From Bacteroidota bacterium (GTDB taxonomy: Bacteria > Bacteroidota > Bacteroidia > NS11-12g > UBA9320), in assembly GCA_003485825.1 (NCBI GenBank), contig DNHN01000034.1, positions 1 to 12,308 of the forward strand: 12,308 nucleotides of DNA. The letters run 5' to 3'. Below the pieces are notes generated by a model, which was given only the letters and a program-made list of their open reading frames with translations, was not told the origin of the DNA and made no database searches. The number at the start of each line of letters is the position of its first letter. The first letter of the stretch is position 1. Shown here piece after piece: positions 1 through 6,756 of this stretch. Position numbers and translations under genes: made by a program.

Positions 1-556
1 CGGAACCTTTTTGAATAGCTATTTTAGGTGTAATCCTGACAACAGTGCTGTCTTGTGTGCCTACTATCAGAAAGGTGCTCCTTCCTCGAGTGCTAGATGC
101 CGAGCTTTGATAATACGACGCGGCAAAATATTCTTTTCCCAAAGTACGAGTAGGTAAGACTAATGTTGCGTCTGATTGGTTTCCTAGGTATTGATGAGCA
201 TATACCACAATATTATCATCCGATACTATTTTTATGCCTTTGGTCGTAATACAGTCCGAGCATCCGTTATATGCCGCGGAGCTTGGAACGGTTACCACAG
301 TCAAGTTATTCGCAGTAACGGTAAAATTCTGAGACCAATTTTCACCTGGGACACTCACAGTTCCGCTGGTATTAGAGTCTGAAGTGATGTAAAGCGAATG
401 TCCTGCACTTGATCCTTCGTAATGAAACATAAACCCAACCCAAAATTCTGTTCCTTTATTAGACTTAGATTGAGCGAAAGACTGAAATCCGACAATGAAC
501 ACTAAAGCCAATACAACGATGACCCTAAGTGACTTAATTTTATATCTATTATTCAC
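1..556 (-). CDS. Secreted IgGFc-binding-like protein, N-terminal part (truncated by window edge)
   Basis: This frame runs open from a GTG at 556-554 to the left edge, giving 185 complete codons. An in-frame stop at 583-581 limits the start. The translation begins MNNRYKIKSLRVIVV and continues with a hydrophobic stretch ending GFQSFA-Q, a clear Sec signal peptide with probable cleavage after residue 28. Next comes NKGTEFWVGFMFHYEG (about residues 33-48), then beta-rich text with YITSDSNTSG, VPSSAAYNG and VVYAHQYLGNQSDATLVLPT. The KGTEFW start and this strand pattern are typical of the IgGFc-binding-protein N-terminal domain found in Bacteroidota secreted proteins, often multidomain T9SS or gliding-associated surface proteins. 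Its molecular role is generally unknown; adhesion is a guess. The C-terminus lies outside the window, so a T9SS sorting domain cannot be checked. It lies 53 bp downstream of trkH on the same strand but is functionally unrelated. GTG is preferred because it places the signal peptide correctly; TTG at 574-572 is less likely. Confidence 0.82.
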   Translation of the reverse strand, partial: MNNRYKIKSLRVIVVLALVFIVGFQSFAQSKSNKGTEFWVGFMFHYEGSSAGHSLYITSDSNTSGTVSVPGENWSQNFTVTANNLTVVTVPSSAAYNGCSDCITTKGIKIVSDDNIVVYAHQYLGNQSDATLVLPTRTLGKEYFAASYYQSSASSTRGRSTFLIVGTQDSTVVRITPKIAIQKGS

Positions 557-559
557 AAT

Positions 560-567
560 TAAATGTA
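560..567 (-). promoter_or_regulatory. Possible -7 element for the left-edge secreted protein
   Basis: On the minus strand this reads TACATTTA, 7 of 8 matches to the Bacteroidota -7 consensus TAnnTTTG. It ends only 3 bp before the proposed GTG start, so transcription from it would give a leaderless message. I see no convincing -33 TTG box at the usual distance. Weak, position-based inference. Confidence 0.25.
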
Positions 568-579
568 TTATCAAATTAA

Positions 580-603
580 CTTAAACATAACGATTATGTT
601 AAG
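580..603. terminator. Inverted repeat after trkH (weak terminator or operator)
   Basis: Arms CTTAAACATAA (580-590) and TTATGTTAAG (594-603) are complementary apart from one unpaired A, around a CGA loop. The hairpin begins 7 bp after the trkH stop codon, in the gap before the left-edge secreted protein gene. The position suits a trkH terminator, but the stem is almost entirely AT and no clean U-tract follows. It could instead be a regulator site for the downstream gene. Confidence 0.35.
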
Positions 604-609
604 TCATAT

Positions 610-2061
610 TTATACTTTTTTCCAAAAGGCAGGAGTAAGTAGAATCAGTACAGTGAAAAGCTCTAACCTCCCAAGTAACATTAGAAACGATAAAAAAATT
701 TGAGCTCCTTCAGAAAAAAAAGCAAAATTATTACTTGGATCTACTCTTCCTATCCCAGGACCTATGTTACCTAGACAAGCTATACTAGCACCTGCGGCAG
801 TCAGTATATCGTGACCAAACATAGCGATAACCAATGCTCCCATAATAAAAATGAAGAGGTAGATAAAAAAGAAAGCTAGCACATTATAAACGATAGATTG
901 CTCTACACTTTTATCATTTATCCTTACTGGGATAACTGCGCGTGGATGAAGTAGTCTCTTAAACTCGATATATCCATTTTTAAAGATAATAAGATGCCTT
1001 ACAATCTTCACACCGCCAGCCGTGCTTCCAGCACTCCCACCGGTGAACATTAGGAACAATATCAACATATACGCAAAAGGTGACCACAAGGCATAATTCG
1101 CCGTAGAAAAACCCGTAGTAGTGATAATGGTCACGACTTGAAATATCGTATGTCTAAAGCTTTCTTCAAGTCCTTGGTTATTGCCGAAATATAACGTTCC
1201 TGAAATAAGCAAGGTGAATAAAACGATGATTCCAATGTACGTTTTAAACTCTTCATTTTTTATCACCTTGGCAAAAACGCCTTTAAAGATAAAATAGAGT
1301 ATGCTAAAATTTATACCGCCCACGAGCATGAATGCGGTAATAATATACTCGATAGCAGGAGAATTAAATGCAGCGACACTTGCGTTTTTGGTAGAAAAAC
1401 CACCCGTACTCATTGTGGTAAAAGAATGATTTACAGCATCTAACCAACTCATCCCAGCGACTTTAAGTAAGATGGTTTCTACGATAGTAAGTAGTACATA
1501 TATAATCCAAAGTCTCTTGGCTGTATCTCCTATCTTAGGGTGCAGTTTACTGCCAGACGGACCAGGAGCCTCTGCCATAAATAATTGCATTCCTCCAACT
1601 CCAAAAAGTGGCAAAAGAGCAACAGTAAGAACTATAATACCCATACCTCCAATCCATTGAGTCATGCTTCTCCAGAGCATAATACCGGCAGGTAGTGCCT
1701 CTATATCATCCAGTATACTCGCTCCAGTGGTAGTATACCCAGACATTGTCTCAAAAAAAGCAGAAGCAAAGGAAGAAATATGACCACTAATAAGAAATGG
1801 CAGTGACCCGGTAATACCCAGAATAATCCATCCAAGTGTAACTATAAGGTATCCGTCTCGTTTTGATAATTCCTTTTTCGTGCTCCGCGTAAAGTACCAG
1901 ATAATCATACCTAGATTAGCATTGATAGCCGCAGATATGAGAAGTGCACTGAAATCTCCCGAAGCTTGCACCCAAGATACAGGTAGAAGAGTCGCCATAA
2001 AAAACCCATTGAGTGTCATCAATAAGCCTAGAATATGGAGTACCGTTTTGAAATGAAACAT
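610..2061 (-). CDS. trkH: Trk-type potassium uptake protein, membrane subunit TrkH
   Basis: Integral membrane K+ translocating subunit of the Trk/Ktr/HKT superfamily, 483 residues, the usual TrkH length. All four pore-loop filter signatures can be read: P1 SGYTTTGAS (107-115), P2 TTMSTGGFST (215-224), P3 TTTGFST (314-320) and P4 CLGNIGPGIG (429-438). The filter glycines (G113, G220 or G221, G317, and the P4 glycines) are all present. The rest is a series of long hydrophobic helices, and AGSTAGGVKIVRH (344-356), typical of the pore-gating region of TrkH, is present. It starts 5 bp after the trkA stop on the same strand, so both genes are surely cotranscribed with trkA first. TrkA gates TrkH on the cytoplasmic face in response to nucleotides. 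Nothing is missing or broken. Confidence 0.97.
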   Translation of the reverse strand: MFHFKTVLHILGLLMTLNGFFMATLLPVSWVQASGDFSALLISAAINANLGMIIWYFTRSTKKELSKRDGYLIVTLGWIILGITGSLPFLISGHISSFASAFFETMSGYTTTGASILDDIEALPAGIMLWRSMTQWIGGMGIIVLTVALLPLFGVGGMQLFMAEAPGPSGSKLHPKIGDTAKRLWIIYVLLTIVETILLKVAGMSWLDAVNHSFTTMSTGGFSTKNASVAAFNSPAIEYIITAFMLVGGINFSILYFIFKGVFAKVIKNEEFKTYIGIIVLFTLLISGTLYFGNNQGLEESFRHTIFQVVTIITTTGFSTANYALWSPFAYMLILFLMFTGGSAGSTAGGVKIVRHLIIFKNGYIEFKRLLHPRAVIPVRINDKSVEQSIVYNVLAFFFIYLFIFIMGALVIAMFGHDILTAAGASIACLGNIGPGIGRVDPSNNFAFFSEGAQIFLSFLMLLGRLELFTVLILLTPAFWKKV

Positions 2062-2066
2062 AAAAA

Positions 2067-3407
2067 TTAGCTAAATATCTCTAACGTCTGTTTTATGGAG
2101 TCTGGGAGTGCAAAAACAACCACCTTATCCCCTACCTCTATTTGAAATTCATCACTGGCTATCCATGCATCACTATTTCTTATTATTCCTCCTACCATAG
2201 CATCTTTAGGCAATGATAAATCTCCTACTATCTTCTTGGTAGCTTTCGAGTTTTGAGCAACGTGTATTTCTATCACCTCTGCATCTAGACCGTGTATACC
2301 CGCTATATTTATGATACCTGCCTGTCGCACATACCTGAAAATATTATTTGCTGCGATTAATTTTTTATTGATTAATGTATCTATCCCTATGGTTTGAGAA
2401 AGGTTTATATAATCCATATTTTCCACCATAGCAATGGTCTTTTTCACACCGTGGTTTTTTGCCACTAAGCAACTCATAATATTGGTTTCAGAGTTTCCCG
2501 TAACTGCTATAAAAGCATCCATTTCAGATATATTCTCATCTTCGAGCAAGTGTACATCATGTCCGTCGTCATTGATTACGAGTGTTTCAGGTAGAGAATC
2601 TGCCAATTCATTACATCTTTCTGTATTGGACTCGATGAGTTTTACATTTTTTCTACGGCTCAGTTTTTTAGCAGTATTGAACCCGACATTGCCACCCCCC
2701 ATTATCATTACATTTTTCACTTCATGCTTCTTTTTACCACTGATTTCTCGAATCTGCTCTATACCTGTTGGCAAGCATAAGAAAAACACGTGATCATTGG
2801 CTTGGTACACAAAGTCCCCAGAAGGAATAATAGGAACGCCTTGACGCTCGATGGCTATTGTTTTAAATTTCTTATCGTCATTAAACTTTTTACAATCGTC
2901 TACAGATCTATTAATAAGTCTACTTCCTTCTCCTAGATATACCCCTAATAGAGTAAGCTTTCCAAACTCAAAATCGAAGGCATTGCTAAATGATGATCTT
3001 CTTAGCAGTCGTATTATCTCTTTAGATGCTAGCTCCTCAGGAGAAATAATAACATCAATACCTAGTCTACCTAAATCCAACCTATCTTTTAATTTAAGAA
3101 ACTCAGAATTATTGACGCGCGCTATTGTCTTCTTGGCACCTAACTGCTTACCCAATGTAGCTATTGTAAGATTCGTAGTTTCTGAAGAAGTCACTGCTAT
3201 CAGTAAATCAGCATCTACCACCCCAGCACTATCCAAAACGCTTAGCGAATATGCATTACCGTGAATAGTAAGTAAGTCCATCTCAGAATCAGCTCTACTG
3301 AGTATCTTGGCTCTAGTATCTATGAGCACTATGGAGTGTGACTCCTTAGTAAGTAACTTCGCCAAGTGATAACCAACTTCTCCTGCTCCTGCTATTAATA
3401 TTTTCAT
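2067..3407 (-). CDS. trkA: Trk system potassium uptake protein TrkA (tandem RCK regulatory subunit)
   Basis: Cytoplasmic nucleotide-binding regulator of TrkH, 446 residues, the normal length of a full TrkA with two RCK units. The first TrkA-N Rossmann fold opens with GAGEVG (7-12) and has the acidic ribose-binding residue in LIDTRAK (D30). The first TrkA-C lobe follows at about 140-225. The second Rossmann fold has GGGNVG (237-242) and an acidic residue at E259. The last TrkA-C lobe covers about 365-446. NAD(H) or ATP/ADP binding controls the channel in known TrkHA systems. The ATG start is placed directly before KILIAGAGEVG, as expected. First gene of the trkA-trkH operon, divergent from the class V PLP enzyme. 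A TACATTTG -7 element lies 11 bp upstream of the start. Confidence 0.97.
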   Translation of the reverse strand: MKILIAGAGEVGYHLAKLLTKESHSIVLIDTRAKILSRADSEMDLLTIHGNAYSLSVLDSAGVVDADLLIAVTSSETTNLTIATLGKQLGAKKTIARVNNSEFLKLKDRLDLGRLGIDVIISPEELASKEIIRLLRRSSFSNAFDFEFGKLTLLGVYLGEGSRLINRSVDDCKKFNDDKKFKTIAIERQGVPIIPSGDFVYQANDHVFFLCLPTGIEQIREISGKKKHEVKNVMIMGGGNVGFNTAKKLSRRKNVKLIESNTERCNELADSLPETLVINDDGHDVHLLEDENISEMDAFIAVTGNSETNIMSCLVAKNHGVKKTIAMVENMDYINLSQTIGIDTLINKKLIAANNIFRYVRQAGIINIAGIHGLDAEVIEIHVAQNSKATKKIVGDLSLPKDAMVGGIIRNSDAWIASDEFQIEVGDKVVVFALPDSIKQTLEIFS

Positions 3408-3418
3408 TAGATGTTATG

Positions 3419-3426
3419 CAAATGTA
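3419..3426 (-). promoter_or_regulatory. -7 promoter element of trkA-trkH
   Basis: The minus strand reads TACATTTG followed by CA, a full match to the Bacteroidota -7 consensus TAnnTTTG. It ends 11 bp before the trkA ATG, so the transcript would have a leader of only a few bases. No clear -33 TTG box lies about 19-22 bp further upstream. Assignment rests on the match and position. Confidence 0.5.
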
Positions 3427-3496
3427 TATTTATAATAAACACATTATGGGGAGAAATAAATTATTTGAAATGACGTCCCAAAAACTTTCCCATGAT

Positions 3497-3504
3497 TAAC
3501 TTTG
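3497..3504 (+). promoter_or_regulatory. -7 promoter element of the class V PLP enzyme gene
   Basis: The plus strand reads TAACTTTG followed by C, a full match to TAnnTTTG. A TTTG at 3464-3467 is 29 bp upstream, too far to be a good -33 box. The element overlaps the upstream in-frame TTG codon (3502-3504), so if it is the promoter, translation cannot start there and must use the ATG at 3532. It faces the trkA element about 70 bp away, making 3408-3531 a divergent promoter region. Confidence 0.5.
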
Positions 3505-3531
3505 CTTACGCTTAAAATACCAGTTCATAAA

Positions 3532-5010
3532 ATGGAAGAATACTTTGATCAGTTCCGGGAAAATATAATTGGCCTAAATACCACTATAGATACGCCTTAT
3601 GGAGCTAATAAAAGAGTTCTCTATGGAGACTGGACGGCGAGCGGAAGGAACTACGGTCCTATCGAAAAAAGAATAGCAGAAGACTTTATGCCTCTGGTAG
3701 CCAATACGCATACAGAGACAAACTCCACTGGTATGGCTATGACATATGCCTATGCAAAGGCCAAGAAAATTATAAAAGCACACGTTAACGCTAAAGATAC
3801 GGATGTACTGCTGTCTTGCTGCAGCGGTATGACTGGCGTCATCAATAAGTTTCAACGCATTCTTGGTTTTAGGATTCATGAGCGATATAAATCGGATATT
3901 ACACTTACTCCAGAAGAGCGGCCAGTAGTATTCGTTACACATATGGAGCACCATTCAAATCAGACTAGCTGGTTAGAAACTATAGCAGAAGTAGTCATCG
4001 TAGAGCCAAATAGTGAAGGGCTGGTGTGCATCGAAAACTTCAAATCAACGCTTGCTAAATATCAGGACAGGCCGCTTAAAATAGCCGCGATTACTTCGTG
4101 CAGTAATGTCACGGGTATAATGACTAATTATCATGCGATGGCTAAAGAAATACATCTTGTTGGAGGTTTATGTTTTGTGGATTTCGCATGCAGTGCTCCC
4201 TATGTATCTATAGATATGCACCCTGAGGATGAGCTTGAGAAACTGGATGCTATTTATTTCTCACCTCACAAGTTTCTTGGCGGTCCAGGCACAACAGGAA
4301 TCTTAGTTTTTGACAAAAAATTGTACCACAATCAGGTCCCCGATAATCCAGGCGGAGGTACTGTAGATTTCACTAATCCGTGGGGTCATCACAAGTTTGT
4401 AGATAACATAGAAGCTCGAGAAGATGGAGGAACTCCTGCATTTTTACAAACCATAAAGGTGGCGCTATGCGTCAACCTAAAAGAGCAGATGGGTGTAAAG
4501 AATATACTTGCTAGAGAGGTAGAAATGCTCTCTACAGTATGGGATAAACTTGGCCAGATACCCAATTTACACATTCTAGCCAAGGAGCACAGTCATAGAC
4601 TTGGAGTAATTTCTTTTTATATAGATGGGTTGCATTACAATGTAGGGGTAAAAATGCTAAATGATAAGTTTGGCATTCAGACACGTGGAGGCTGCTCATG
4701 TGCTGGAACCTATGGTCATTATTTACTTCACGTAGATTCAGAAAGCTCTCAACAGATAAATGACAAAATAATGGGTGGAGATTGCTCGACTCGTCCAGGT
4801 TGGATTCGAATGAGTCTTCATCCTACCATGACGAATGCTGACTTAGCACTTATTTTGGATGGTATCGTATCCTTAGCTGCTCATTTTACGGAGTGGATTG
4901 ATGACTATGTAATCGATCACTACGTGGGCAGAGTGGTGCACAAGTCTGAGCAGGAAACCAACAACTTGAAGCTCAGAATGGATAGGTTGCTTGAAGCGGA
5001 ACTTAGTTAA
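3532..5010 (+). CDS. Class V-fold PLP-dependent enzyme (aminotransferase / cysteine desulfurase-like)
   Basis: Fold-type I PLP enzyme of the aminotransferase class V superfamily, 492 residues from this ATG, longer than typical SufS/IscS (about 400). The phosphate-binding turn is near SCCSGMTGVIN (95-105). EHHSN (139-143) should supply the ring-stacking His, and VDFACSAPY (216-224) the Asp contacting the pyridine nitrogen. The Schiff-base lysine is K247 in FSPHKFLGG. TRGGCSCAGTYGH (384-396) corresponds to the catalytic-cysteine loop of SufS (RxGHHCA) and MoCo sulfurases, with C390 at the cysteine position. Desulfurase activity is therefore possible, but the real substrate is unknown and no suf, isc or molybdenum cofactor genes are adjacent. 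An in-frame TTG at 3502 would add ten residues, but it overlaps a likely promoter element, so the ATG is chosen. Convergent with the thioesterase, with a 4-bp overlap. Confidence 0.88.
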   Translation: MEEYFDQFRENIIGLNTTIDTPYGANKRVLYGDWTASGRNYGPIEKRIAEDFMPLVANTHTETNSTGMAMTYAYAKAKKIIKAHVNAKDTDVLLSCCSGMTGVINKFQRILGFRIHERYKSDITLTPEERPVVFVTHMEHHSNQTSWLETIAEVVIVEPNSEGLVCIENFKSTLAKYQDRPLKIAAITSCSNVTGIMTNYHAMAKEIHLVGGLCFVDFACSAPYVSIDMHPEDELEKLDAIYFSPHKFLGGPGTTGILVFDKKLYHNQVPDNPGGGTVDFTNPWGHHKFVDNIEAREDGGTPAFLQTIKVALCVNLKEQMGVKNILAREVEMLSTVWDKLGQIPNLHILAKEHSHRLGVISFYIDGLHYNVGVKMLNDKFGIQTRGGCSCAGTYGHYLLHVDSESSQQINDKIMGGDCSTRPGWIRMSLHPTMTNADLALILDGIVSLAAHFTEWIDDYVIDHYVGRVVHKSEQETNNLKLRMDRLLEAELS

Positions 5011-5453
5011 GTATCTGAATTATCTATCACAGCCATCACAGCCCTAGCGCTAGCTATTTGTTTACGTACTCCGTCTTTTTCCGTAAATACCTTGCCTGTG
5101 GTAAATACCATTTTACCCCCGGGTTTTTCTACTTCTCCTATCGCTATTATTTTATCTCCATCTCCTGGATTTAAGTAGTCTACGCTGATATTAGCAGTGA
5201 CCACACCCTTGCCCACGGGCATAAGCGTGTAGGCTGCAAACCCCATAGTGATGTCAAGTATAGTAGCAGTGACACCTCCGTGAACAAAACCGTACTGCTG
5301 CTGATGTTTCTGAGCTAAGCTCATCTCCCCTACTATTCTCCCAGCTTGTATTTCTGTAAGATCAAATCCCACCAGATGCATAAAGTGTTGACCACTCAGT
5401 TTTTGCTTTATTTTAACCTCGAAGTTTGGATCCTTAGATTGAAAATCACCCAT
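5007..5453 (-). CDS. PaaI-family hotdog-fold thioesterase
   Basis: 148-residue acyl-CoA thioesterase of the PaaI / YdiI-like hotdog superfamily, the usual length. The signature helix and loop are visible as GFVHGGVTATILDITMGFAA (55-74): HGG (58-60) starts the hot-dog helix and D67 lies where the catalytic acidic residue of this family falls. The second half is the expected beta sheet: TANISVDYLNPG (86-97), then VVEKP-like and FTTGKVF strands. It should hydrolyse a CoA thioester in the cytoplasm; substrate unknown (aryl-, hydroxyaryl- or medium-chain acyl-CoA are family possibilities). Its TAA uses the same TTAA as the stop of the convergent PLP gene. It has its own promoter (TTG-N19-TATATTTG) 8 bp upstream of the ATG, so it is probably transcribed separately from the TPR gene. 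Confidence 0.92.
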   Translation of the reverse strand: MGDFQSKDPNFEVKIKQKLSGQHFMHLVGFDLTEIQAGRIVGEMSLAQKHQQQYGFVHGGVTATILDITMGFAAYTLMPVGKGVVTANISVDYLNPGDGDKIIAIGEVEKPGGKMVFTTGKVFTEKDGVRKQIASARAVMAVIDNSDT

Positions 5454-5461
5454 AATTTCTG

Positions 5462-5491
5462 CAAATATAACCTTGCAGACTATCGCATCAA
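5462..5491 (-). promoter_or_regulatory. Bacteroidota promoter of the thioesterase gene
   Basis: On the minus strand a TTG (5491-5489) is followed after exactly 19 bp by TATATTTG (5469-5462), then CA. This is the best complete -33/-7 pair in the window, matching the TTG ... TAnnTTTG pattern. The -7 box ends 8 bp before the ATG at 5453, so transcription should begin within a few bases of the start codon and give a nearly leaderless mRNA. Confidence 0.65.
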
Positions 5492-5637
5492 GGTAAGTAC
5501 ATTACTAAGTCTGTAGTCAATTATCAGTTTTACACCCCAGTACCACAAAATCGAAAATAATATATGTGAAACGATAATTTCACGATCTAAGAATAAATTG
5601 CAAAGTGTACATTTTTAGGACGTTATAAATTATGACA

Positions 5638-5958
5638 TCAAAATACTAATTCTTCAAAAGCGCCTCTAAGTTCTCCGTGAGCGTGCTTCTCACCTAACCT
5701 TTTGGTTACTGAAAGTCCTTGTTGATAGATTTCTTCAGCTAAATCATCTTCACCCATTCGCTCATATAGCTTACCTAAATGGTAATACGTAGCAAAGTAA
5801 TCAGGCTGTTCAGTCACCAATCGTTTAAAAATAAGTAAAGCATCCTCATCTTCACCTAATGCCACAAATTCCGTGGCTAAAGCATAATTTAGGAATGCGT
5901 CAGAAGGAGTTTCATTTAAAAACGTTTTTATCTGTTCTATTCTAGTGTTAGTTGCCAT
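5638..5958 (-). CDS. Small tetratricopeptide-repeat (TPR) protein
   Basis: 106 residues with no signal peptide or membrane segment, so cytoplasmic. Two TPR units are readable: about 18-51 (SDAFLNYALATEFVALGEDE...IFKRLV) and about 52-85 (DYFATYYHLGKLYERMGEDD...IYQQGL), with the typical A/G-Y-L spacing and a proline closing the first unit (QPDY). A short N-terminal helix (IEQIKTFL) and a C-terminal capping helix (ELRGAFEEL) flank them. Two repeats form a small scaffold for protein contacts; the partner cannot be inferred. Divergent from etfB across 57 bp, and upstream of the thioesterase on the same strand but 184 bp away, so probably monocistronic. The ATG at 5958 gives a plausible N-terminus. 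Similar small TPR proteins are common in Bacteroidota; I assign no specific function. Confidence 0.85.
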   Translation of the reverse strand: MATNTRIEQIKTFLNETPSDAFLNYALATEFVALGEDEDALLIFKRLVTEQPDYFATYYHLGKLYERMGEDDLAEEIYQQGLSVTKRLGEKHAHGELRGAFEELVF

Positions 5959-5979
5959 GTTATTTAGCCCAATGTTTCG

Positions 5980-5987
5980 TACTTTCG
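5980..5987 (+). promoter_or_regulatory. Probable -7 element of the etfB-etfA-nuclease operon
   Basis: Reads TACTTTCG followed by CA, 7 of 8 matches to TAnnTTTG, 28 bp before the etfB ATG. The only TTG upstream (5952-5954) is 25 bp away, longer than the usual spacing. A weak minus-strand match, TAAAATTG (6000-5993), could serve the divergent TPR gene. Moderate to low support. Confidence 0.4.
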
Positions 5988-6015
5988 CACCTCAATTTTA
6001 ATATAATTTTTAAGA

Positions 6016-6753
6016 ATGAAAATATTAGTTTGTGTAAGTGTGGTGCCAGATACTACCACAAAAATAACCTTTACTGACGGTGACACTAAGTTTAATAGGG
6101 CTGGCGTACAGTTTATCATAAATCCGTATGATGAGTTATCCTTGACTAGAGCTTTAGAAATCACTGAAAAAAGCGGTGGTTCGGTTACGGTAATTACTGT
6201 AGGTGAAGCTGATACAGAACCTGTTATCCGAAAAGCTTTAGCTATGGGAGCTGGAGATGCTATACGTGTAGATGCTGCACCTAAAGATGGTATGTATGTA
6301 GCTGCTCAAATAGCAGAACAGGCAAAGTCAGGTGAATACGACTTAGTTTTGACAGGAAGAGAGTCCATAGACTACAATGGCGGACAAGTACAAGGACTTG
6401 TTGCGGAAATACTAGGATGGCCACTCATCAATGTGGTTACCGAACTAGATGCTGAAGGTACTACGATACAAGCTACAAGAGATATAGATGGCGGACGCGA
6501 GAAGCTTACTGCAGCTATTCCTTGTGTTGTTAGTGCACAAAAAGATCTTTGTGAGCCACGTATACCAAATATGAGAGGTATAATGATGGCTCGTAGTAAA
6601 CCACTGAATGTAGTGCCTGCAGTAGACAAATACGATTATACGAGCGTATCCAAATATGAATTACCACCAGCTAAAGGTGGCGTTCGAATGATAGATGCAG
6701 AAAATGCAGAGCAATTAATTGATATTTTACATAACGAAGAAAAATTATTTTAA
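6016..6753 (+). CDS. etfB: Electron transfer flavoprotein subunit beta
   Basis: Beta subunit (FixA/EtfB family) of the soluble heterodimeric electron transfer flavoprotein, 245 residues, near the family norm of about 250. ETF accepts electrons from acyl-CoA and other flavin dehydrogenases and passes them on, normally to ETF:quinone oxidoreductase. Readable features are the N-terminal MKILVCVSVVPDT, INPYDELSLTRALE (35-48), VLTGRESIDYNGGQV (111-125) of the AMP-binding fold, and the beta-subunit signature ATRDIDGGREKLTAAIPCVV (153-172). The segment PRIPNMRGIMMA (181-192) is at the dehydrogenase recognition loop. The start is fixed by the conserved N-terminus. First gene of an operon, with etfA 3 bp downstream. 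A single AMP-binding, non-bifurcating type is the likely reading, but the bifurcating type cannot be excluded by eye. Confidence 0.97.
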   Translation: MKILVCVSVVPDTTTKITFTDGDTKFNRAGVQFIINPYDELSLTRALEITEKSGGSVTVITVGEADTEPVIRKALAMGAGDAIRVDAAPKDGMYVAAQIAEQAKSGEYDLVLTGRESIDYNGGQVQGLVAEILGWPLINVVTELDAEGTTIQATRDIDGGREKLTAAIPCVVSAQKDLCEPRIPNMRGIMMARSKPLNVVPAVDKYDYTSVSKYELPPAKGGVRMIDAENAEQLIDILHNEEKLF

Positions 6754-6756
6754 GAT

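Noticed and set aside
191..382. Plus-strand open frame of 63 codons
   Set aside because: It lies antisense inside the signal-peptide-bearing IgGFc-like gene, and its product has no recognisable features.
2434..3264. Two plus-strand open frames (119 and 137 codons) opposite trkA
   Set aside because: They are antisense to an intact, well-conserved gene. Their Ser/Leu/Phe-rich composition is what antisense frames of such genes give.
3454..3466. AAATAA-A-TTATTT palindrome between trkA and the PLP enzyme
   Set aside because: Made only of A and T in an AT-rich intergenic region, single copy; not distinguishable from chance.
3574..3954. Minus-strand open frame of 126 codons inside the PLP enzyme gene
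   Set aside because: Fully antisense to conserved coding sequence, with no domain and no promoter.
5566..5583. Hairpin GTGAAA-N6-TTTCAC between the TPR and thioesterase genes
   Set aside because: The 6-bp arms are AT-rich, there is no U-tract, and it lies about 55 bp past the TPR stop. Such repeats are expected by chance here.
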